DNA from: Panagrolaimus kolymaensis
Lineage: Eukaryota; Nematoda; Chromadorea; Rhabditida; Panagrolaimidae
Assembly (NCBI GenBank): GCA_028622995.1
Contig: JAJQJQ010000026.1
Location: 1,426,001-1,490,000 of the forward strand
Length of the DNA: 64,000 bases
Direction: 5' to 3'
Made by a program: the position numbers and the translations under genes. Below are positions 56,373-64,000 of this stretch, in pieces. The notes beneath the pieces were generated by a model. That model saw only the letters and a program-made list of their open reading frames with translations, was not told the origin of the DNA and did not search any database. Each line of letters starts with the position of its first letter. Position 1 is the stretch's first letter.

Positions 56373-57305
56373 TCTTGGTTGAAGTTAGTACCTGAAAAAT
56401 TGAAAATTAATAATGCAAATGATAATAAACAAAATACAAAAGAAACGGAAACGAAAAAGCAAACACAAAAAAAGACAAGCATTAATGTGACAAAGATGTG
56501 TTTTATACCCGAGTTTGAATATTTCATGGTATAAAAAAAAAATCCAGAGTAAAAATAAAGTAACAGCAGCAGCCGTGTTTTGAAACTAATGCAACCTCCA
56601 ATGATAATGACGTCAGGTAAAAAAAATTTCGACAGCGGCAGTAAAGTAAAAATAAAATATGATCAAGTTGAGTTAGTTCAAACAAACTCTCTCATTTCAA
56701 AAAATATTGGTTAGAAAAAAAGATTGATGCTTCTTGCATTTTTGCTCAACAAAAAAAATGCAAACATTGCTGCTTTTTTTGGCAATGGCAAAAAACCGTT
56801 GCCTTTTTTTTCTTCTTTTTGGGACCATGGAAAGCATTTTTTTTATTGGTTTCATTGTTTTGCTTTTGCTCGTGCATCTTTAGTCAATCATCATCGTCGT
56901 TGAAGAAAATGCCATTTTTTGTTGAAGTTTAATAAAGATCAACAATATCAAGGATATGAGCGTTAGTGTACTTCGTTTTATTTTTTGTTACGAAATTTTT
57001 AATATCAAGATACTAAAGTTTGGTTTATGTCCTCTTTCTTAAACATATTAAGTAAATGTTATTTTTTACATGGATTTCAAATACAAAGTTTTAGACCATT
57101 TACTACTTTTCTTTGCTTTAATTTTGTTTACTCGCTTGAACTTTTTTTCAACCATTAAATAAGGCGTGAATTCTTTCCTAATATCAGCGCCTCGAGTTAT
57201 TTTGGTCGATCTTTATCTCCAATCATAACATTTTTATTTTTCCAAATTTTTCATTTCAACTTCCTTGTCTTTAGTTTTATAATAAAACTTTTTAAGTGAC
57301 TTACC
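56373..57305. other. Divergent promoter region
   Basis: About 930 bp between the small membrane protein (minus) and DRP-1 (plus). It is T-rich, with a TGACGTCA-like site near 56607. No gene seen. Confidence 0.5.
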
Positions 57306-59718
57306 ATGGAATCTTTGATTCCAATTATCAGTAAACTTCAAGATGTATTTGCTACTATTGGTTATCGTGAAAATGAAGTACAACTTCCTCAAATCGTTGT
57401 TGTAGGCTCTCAAGTAAATTTTTCTTATAAGTAACTTATTACTATGGCTTAATTAAACATTTTTTAGTCAGCTGGTAAAAGTTCAGTTATCGAAGGTATA
57501 GTTGGACGAGATTTTTTACCACGAGGAACGGGGATTGTTACTCGTCGACCTTTGCTTCTTCATTTAATACATATGCCATTGGATGATGCACAAAGAAAGC
57601 AAGATTCTAGTAAGCTTGGTTATCTTCCATCCCTCTTTTTATATATATATATTTATAGGATTTGCACATGGGGATTGGGCAAAATTTGAGCATTTAGAAG
57701 AAATATTTACCGATTTTGAAAGAGTTCGTGAAGAAATTGAAAGAGAAACTAATCGTTTATCTGGAACAAATAAAGTATGCCATTTTCATTGGTTTATAAA
57801 ATCCATACCATTTATTTCGTTTTTAGGGAATCTCTGATGTCCCCATTAATCTCAAGATATATTCTGCGAAAGTTGTAAATTTATCACTAATTGATTTACC
57901 TGGTATTACTAAAGTTCCAGTTGGTGATCAACCACCGGATATTGAAGTTTGTTGTTAACCAATTTTTTCATTTCCATAATTTTAAAAATGGTTTAGGTTC
58001 AAATTCGTAATATGGTGCTTTCATATATTTCAAATCCCAATTCCCTTATTCTTGCCGTTACACCAGCTAATCAAGATTTTGCTACTTCAGAACCTTTAAA
58101 ATATGCTCGAGATGTTGATAAAGAAGGCAATCGAACTTTATGCGTTCTAACTAAACTTGATTTAATGGATCAAGGCACAGATGCAATGGATGTTTTAATG
58201 GGATATTTGGTTCCAGTAAAACTTGGAATTATTGGAGTGGTAAATCGCTCACAAGCTGATATAAATTCAAAGAAACCCATTGAAGAATGTTTGAAAGATG
58301 AAGTGACATTTTTGCATAAAAAATACCCAACTCTTGCATCAAAAAATGGAATACAATTTTTAGCAAAAACTTTAAATCGAGTAAGAATAATAATTAATCC
58401 TTTAAAAAATTAGAAAGCAATGAGATTATTTATTTTTGTTTTAGCTTTTAATGCATCATATTCGTGAATGCTTACCTCAACTTAAACTTCGAGTTGGAAC
58501 CATGACTGCTCAATGTCAATCTTTATTAAGTTCATATGGTGAAGCTATAGTTGATAAAAATAGAACCCTTTTACAAATAATAACTCATTTTTCAACTGCT
58601 TATACATCAACCATTGAGGGAACAGCAAAGAATATTGAAACTTCAGAATTGTAAGAAGCAACTCTTTACCTCTAAGATTTTCTTATAAATTTTTTGATAT
58701 TTTTTTTAGATGTGGTGGAGCTCGAATTGCCTATATTTTCCATGACACTTTCCATAGTACCTTAGAAAAAATTGATCCCATGGGTGGTTTAACTCCATTG
58801 GAAATTCTTACAGCCATTCATAATGCTGCTGGGCCACGACCAGCATTATTTATTCCTGAAGTTAGTTTTGAGCTTCTTGTTAAAAGACAAATCCGTCGTT
58901 TGGAAGATCCAAGTTTAAATTGCGTTGATCTCGTTTATGAAGAACTTTTACGAATTGTTCAACATTGTGGATTTGAAATTCAACAAGAAATGCAACGATT
59001 CCCTCGACTTTATGAACGCATTAATGAAGTCATTTCCACCCTTCTCAGTTCTCGAATTTCTCCAACAAAAGATTTTGTTGGTAATCTTGTTGGAATTCAA
59101 CTTGCATATATTAATACCAAACATCCTGAATTTACTGATGGTGGATTAATTAGTATTATAAAAGCAGCAGAATTTCCGTCAGAAGAAAAGAAAAAATCAC
59201 CTTTTGGTGTAAAAGAAGGTTCTTCTCCTTCTTCCGTAAAGGAAAGCAACAGCAATGGCAGTCTTATTGATAAAATTAATACCCTCGAAATAGATCCCAT
59301 TGATACTCCTGGTTCGATCATCACTGAAGCAGTTCATAAATCCCGACATAGAGAATTGACCGATCGTGAAAAGCGTGATTCTCGCATTGTTGGTAAGTAC
59401 ATACATAGAAACTTTTTTATTCTTTGGATTTGCAATAATTTTTTTTCAGAACGTTTAATCCGTGGCTATTTTCTAATTGTTCGCAAATCAATCCAAGATA
59501 TGGTTCCAAAAGCAGTAATGAAATTCCTTGTCAATTATGTTCAAGATAATCTCCAAAGTGAACTTGTACGGGTTCTTTATAACTCAGAAAATATTGAAGA
59601 TTTACTTGTTGAAAGTGATCTTATGTCTCAACGTCGTAAAGATGCAGCAGAAATGTTAGAAGCATTAAATAAAGCTAATAACGTTATTAGTGAAATTCGT
59701 GAAACTCATATTTGGTAG
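57306..59718 (+). CDS. drp-1: Dynamin-related protein DRP-1 (mitochondrial/peroxisomal fission GTPase)
   Basis: The N-terminus [19 protein letters not shown] is close to human DNM1L. GTPase motifs: G1 VVVGSQSAGKSS, G2 around [14 protein letters not shown]3 [15 protein letters not shown]4 [15 protein letters not shown]. Middle/stalk sequence follows ([52 protein letters not shown]), then a variable Ser/Gly-rich insert (about 59190-59330) in place of a PH domain. The GTPase effector domain ([37 protein letters not shown]) closes it. The lack of PH and Pro-rich domains separates it from classical dynamin. DRP1 assembles on mitochondria and peroxisomes and constricts them. Exons start 57306 and continue from about 57473, 57660, 57826, 57997, 58444, 58711 and 59450. 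Confidence 0.95.
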
Positions 59719-60248
59719 AAAGTTTTCTAGTCTTTAGTTTTTTCATTTTTATTTTTTGTATTGTAAACCCATTTGGAAATCACTATGCTTTTCGTTTCTG
59801 CGCCTATGAAACTGTCCAAACATGTTGCTACTAGTTTTTTATTACTTTATTATGGTCTCATAAACTATAAATTTATTTACATTATCCATTCATTATATAG
59901 TCGGAACAAATTAGTAATTATCTTATCTCTTGGAGCCTTTTGTTGCATAGCAACTACATATTCTAATTTTCTCTGACGAATCAAAAGTTAAACAAACGAA
60001 AAAAGTTCAATGGAAATTTGTAAGCAATTTCATTCACAAGACTCGTACCCTGGATGATCAGCATATTTTTCGAAAAAGCAACAATTAAACAAAAAACATA
60101 AAAAAAGCTAATCTTTTTACAAACAAAACATTTATTAAACATTGTATACAAAACAGGAAACAAAACAAATAAAAATTTACAAACAAATAAAAAACAAAAA
60201 TTTGACCAAGTATAGTTGATCCAATGTTCTTAGAAGACGAAAATGTAG
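59719..60248. other. Convergent 3' region
   Basis: 530 bp between the convergent drp-1 and LOTUS-like genes, with A/T-rich 3' UTR-like sequence and no gene seen. Confidence 0.5.
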
Positions 60249-61431
60249 TTATTGACTTCGGTTCTTTAACTTGCGAGGTAGAGGAGTAGGACGATCATCA
60301 GAAGCTGGAACATCTTGAAGTTGATGAGATTCGATTGAAGTTCTATCAGCTCGTTGAACATTGTTGGAAGATGCCTTGGATACCGCTTCTTCAGGTTGTG
60401 AAGGAACTGCAGTAGATTCACCATAAATGGATTTGATTAAAACTTGAAAATACCAGGGAGCTACCAATCGTTTCGTTAATGGACATGGAGAACGAAGAGC
60501 ATTGAAACGGCGTTGTAGTTCATCTTCATAAATTCTTATAGCAATCGAAGGTGTTGGTTGATTAGCTTTAACAGACACAGAAACCACCGATATTCGTGAA
60601 CTTGAAGCTTGAGGCGAACCATTTCGATTTCCATCTTCTTTTTGACCAGTGTTGGAAGAAGCCGAAGGTGTTTCTTGTACTTTTTGATCATCCAAAGTTA
60701 CATGAGGTCTAGTAAAACGACATGGACGATGAGCAGCCAGTTGCGAACGATTTCGATTTCCATCGTTTTGTTGACCAACGTTAGAATACGTCGAAGATGT
60801 TGCTTGTACATTATGACCATCCAAAACTCCATTAGGACTGGTAAAACGACCTGGACGAATAGCAGCAAGTTTTTGAGATGGATGATGATTACACTTGACT
60901 TCAAAAGATTGTCGAACAGCAAGAGTAGGCGGACGAACAAGACCAGGTTTAGAAGCAGGTGCTTTATCTTCACGATGGTATGATGGAAAATTGTATGGTA
61001 GATGTGACTAAAAAAAAATATTAATAAAGCTTCCAAAAGAAAAAGAAAACCAACTCGTGTTGATTCACGGCGATTTCTGTCAGGATTCTTGGATTCACGC
61101 ATAAGATATTTAGATCTAGCAGCAGGTAAGCCACGCGCTTCGATGTAAGTGCTGACTATATAATTGTGAACATAAAAACCAAGATCTGTGAGTAAGCCAT
61201 CAACATTTCCATAACCGAGATCCATTGCTTCTTGATCAAGACGTCTATTAAAGGTTCTGAAAAAAATATGATTAAACTTGCAATATAAGAGAGATCACAA
61301 TATTAAAAAACTCACGTAAAGTATTCATTTTTAAGCAAATCAATCGAAACATCTCGAACTTTACTATGGTAGTCCAAAATGGTAGCAATCTTTGAGTAGA
61401 TTTTTTTCTTCAATGAATCGGAATCAGCCAT
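60249..61431 (-). CDS. LOTUS/OST-HTH-like protein with disordered tail
   Basis: Three exons (61431-61316, about 61257-61053, about 61007-60249). The N-terminal 90 residues (LKKKIYSKIATILDYHSKVR, then MDLGYGNVDGLLTDLGFYVH) resemble a LOTUS domain: a helix, a basic turn, and the LGYxxxxxLLxxLG core. The rest is disordered and Ser/Gln/Asn-rich, containing two similar repeats (VGQQNDGNRNRSQ and TGQKEDGNRNGSP). The C-terminus has an ordered-looking segment (APWYFQVLIKSIYGES). LOTUS proteins bind Vasa-type helicases or RNA in germ granules; nematode examples include MIP-1/MIP-2. The assignment is by pattern only. Start: the ATG of MADSDSLKKK; earlier in-frame Met codons occur in a hydrophobic run I regard as 5' UTR. 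Confidence 0.55.
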
Positions 61432-61905
61432 TTTCAAAGGATTGATAAAGCAATACACTTTTGTGAATTTTGTGAAAAACACTTTTTTCAACAATGAATG
61501 AAAGACAGAAGTGATGAAAAATAAATAGCAGACGAAAAATGTGAGAGAGAAATGCACCGTAGGTTGATATAATCGCGTCGGAACCTAACATTACTTTGAT
61601 TTTGGATTTTTTTCGATTGAAACAAAATTTTTTTCAATAACTTTTTTAATTTACGGAATATCTATGTAGGGCTAATAAATATTATTACAGTAATGATGTG
61701 AAAAACATACTGGTATCACTTTTATTACTGTGAATGAAATTATTTTACTTTGCTTGACAACTTTTGTAATTTTGCAATCGCTTTTATTTATATTTTATTA
61801 CTCTAAAACGAGCGAGAATAATATTATGGAATGTCTGGTAAAAAATATATACAAGTGAAGCATTTTAATAAGTAAATATTTTAAATTTGAAGCAATAATT
61901 TTAAA
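61432..61905. other. Intergenic region
   Basis: 474 bp between two same-strand genes, A/T-rich; holds the PICK1 3' UTR and probably the promoter of the LOTUS-like gene. No other structure seen. Confidence 0.4.
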
Positions 61906-63793
61906 TTAAAGATCAACTAAAAGCATTTCAGCTTCCACAGATCTAAATTGTTGAAGCATTTCGGGTTCAATTTCCACACCTTTTTGTTGTTTTATTTCTG
62001 ATGATGATTCTGCTGCTGGATTCATAAGCCATTCAGATGGAATTAATTCATTCAATAAATTACTTTCCTCTTGTTCATTTGTCCAATTAATTGGCCATAA
62101 TGGTTCAGCCATAGCTGAAGCTTCCTCAAAATCAAAATCTATCAAATTTTCTTCGATAACTTTTCCTTCATTTTTGGAAGTTTCACCTATGCCTTCTTCA
62201 TCGCCTTCGTCATTATCTTCTAGATCTAAAGCATCCATTCCAATTTCATCATCGGGAGGCCATGTGGCTCGAATTCGGGTATCCTTCCAATGTGAAATAT
62301 TAATAGATTTTTTCTTCTTTTTTATTTCAGCGGCATTGGAACCTTCTTCTTCCTCCGTTGTTGATGTTTCAACTTTTGATTCTTCTTCTGGCACTAATGT
62401 TGAACGCTTCTCTGCATCAATTCCAAGATGGCGCATAATTCCATATATTTCATTATCAATTTTTGTTTTATCCACTTCAATATCGAAATCCAAAGCATTA
62501 CGTAAAATATTTCGGCAATTATTACTAACATCTCTAATAGCTCCAATAATATTTCGCATTTGTTGGGGCAAATCATTCACTGCAACAAAAAAAAAAGGAT
62601 TTAGTAAAAAAAATTCTGATTAATTATTAGTGTACCTTGTTTTTCATCAAGCATTTGAATTTTAATTTGCACATGACTTCTCATATCAATAAATTTAGTC
62701 CTACTTGTTTCACGACATTTCAACATAACTCGATACTCATAATTTCCTGTTTCCATTCGAGCTGGATATTCATCAAATTCAGCCATTTCAACTTCTTCAT
62801 CCTCCATTTCTTTTATTTTTAAACAATATGATAAATATTCAAATTTAGCATTCATGTATTTACTCAATGAAAATCGAACATCAGGAATTGCATTTTTAAC
62901 ATAACTTTGAATGCTATCAATTAGCTTTTCAACCTAAAAATGTTCTATGTTTTTTGATTTTAGTCTGTGAAAAATTTTTTACGTTTGAAACAAATAAGGT
63001 GTTTTCCTTGTGCAATGAACTAAAAAAAATTTTGATTTTGAATTAATAATTAGTTTTATGCTTTGTTTTTACCTTTGAGTGTCGGCATATTGAGTAAAAA
63101 AGTTTACACAATTTGGGGAGAGTTCACGAACTGCGATTTGTCCCAACAATGAGCCAATTTCTAAAACACAAATGAAAATGAAAAACTGAATATTGATTTA
63201 TATTAAAAAAATTATTACCATTATGAATGGAACTTGTCGCAGCGTGACATCGCAAAAGTCTCAACAATTTTTGATGTAATTGTTTATAAAACTTTTCATT
63301 TGCATCCAATCTTTCCAATAATTTTTGAAGCATGTCATTGCATAATACCGCTCTTGAAAGGCCTAATGCATCAGCGGTTTTGGGTTCAATTGATTCCACA
63401 ACCCAATGTTTAATTTTTTTAAATAAAATATCTAAAGTTTTTCCACGTTCTGGATCAACTTGAATTCGATTAAATGAAATTCGAATTGGACCTACAAATT
63501 ATTAATTTAAAAAAGAATTTTAATCAAAAAGTCTTATTACTTTCTGATTTCCTGATTAATTCTGCGACGGAAGCTTTCTCAGATCCTCGAACATTGTTAC
63601 CATTGATAGCAACAATTTCATCGCCAACACTAATTTTTCCATCTGTTGCACATGGAGAATTTTCAAAAACTTGTACAACGTAAATGCAATTACATGTTGG
63701 AGCTCCACCTCCAATGGCAATACCAACTTTGTTACCGTCTTTTTGTAGTTCCGTTGAATCTGGAATCAAACGAACGCCTTCTAAAGCGGTCAT
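61906..63793 (-). CDS. pick-1: PICK1 homologue (PDZ-BAR scaffold)
   Basis: The ATG at 63793 is followed by a PDZ domain (VGIAIGGGAP carboxylate loop, IYVVQVFENSPCATDGKIS, GDEIVAINGNNVRG). A linker leads to the BAR domain with ADALGLSRAVLCNDMLQKL, almost as in human PICK1, and KFEYLSYCLKIKEMEDEE, then TGNYEYRVMLKCRETSRTKF. The C-terminal tail (62580-61906) is acidic with Glu/Asp runs. PICK1 binds C-terminal PDZ ligands such as AMPA receptor subunits and PKC-alpha and senses membrane curvature in vesicle and granule biogenesis. The order and spacing are complete; exons are joined by short introns with TTTTTAG-type acceptors. Confidence 0.95.
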
Positions 63794-64000
63794 GGCTTAC
63801 GTCTGAAAATTTCGTAATTCTTTCGTCGATTTATTTCTAACTTTATGTTTTTTCTTAAAACAAAAGAAATGGCACATTTTTTCTTAAAATCGATTATCCA
63901 ACCAAAAATGGCATTTATAATTAAATCACGTTAAAGAAAATAGCTTAAAAGAGTTTCAAATGAAAAAGTGAAAAAGTCGTTAAATTTTTATTTTTTACAT
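63794..64000. promoter_or_regulatory. Upstream region of PICK1
   Basis: A/T-rich sequence directly 5' of the PICK1 start, ending at the window edge. No specific promoter element can be named. Confidence 0.35.

Noticed and set aside
1..64000. tRNA, rRNA and spliced-leader RNA genes
   Set aside because: I looked for cloverleaf boxes and the SL1 core and found none I could support by eye; a tRNAscan/Infernal run would settle it.

Overview
The window is nuclear DNA from a nematode, visibly A+T-rich. The evidence is many short introns, acceptors of the TTTTTAG/TTTTCAG type, several start codons lying just downstream of an isolated splice-acceptor sequence (as expected for spliced-leader trans-splicing), closely packed same-strand gene pairs, and a gene set typical of nematodes: CED-6, a STA-1-type STAT, SUP-26, a patched-related protein, a glutamate-gated-chloride-channel-like receptor, a MATH-BTB gene, a nematode-type Argonaute relic and a class XII/XV MyTH4-FERM myosin. 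I cannot fix the species; a clade IV-like nematode is a guess from intron style and composition.

Layout. 0-5 kb: 3' part of ced-6, then a complete nine-exon STAT. 6-8 kb: sup-26 (RBMS family, minus strand), followed by about 3.6 kb of non-coding DNA upstream of it. 11.7-16.4 kb: a patched/dispatched-type membrane protein (minus). 17-18.8 kb: a Cys-loop receptor (minus). 19-24.2 kb: small genes mixed with relics (broken Argonaute, MATH-BTB gene with a frame break, RPP21, DUS3 fragment, MYG1). 24.8-38.4 kb: one very large unconventional myosin. One of its introns carries a 1.1-kb fold-back element, and another carries an apparently independent single-exon gene. 38.7-44.4 kb: compact housekeeping genes (histidine phosphatase, LSM3, a K/E-rich orphan, MED9-like, RABL3, CDK2AP).

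44.6-52.7 kb is the accessory region. It holds a MULE transposase fused to an OTU-type domain, a hAT-like MITE inserted into the OTU exon, a run of orphan exons with a helix-rich DNA-binding-like segment, and a membrane glycoprotein gene built like a class I fusion protein. Related palindromic repeats lie on both sides.

52.8-64 kb: ordinary genes (METTL5, DPH4, TMEM185, a small membrane protein, DRP-1, a LOTUS-like protein, PICK1).

Most genes are independent housekeeping or signalling genes. Same-strand, closely spaced groups that could be operons are MED9 > K/E-rich protein > LSM3, and small membrane protein > TMEM185 > DPH4. All exon boundaries and homology calls were read by eye; no search or alignment was run.
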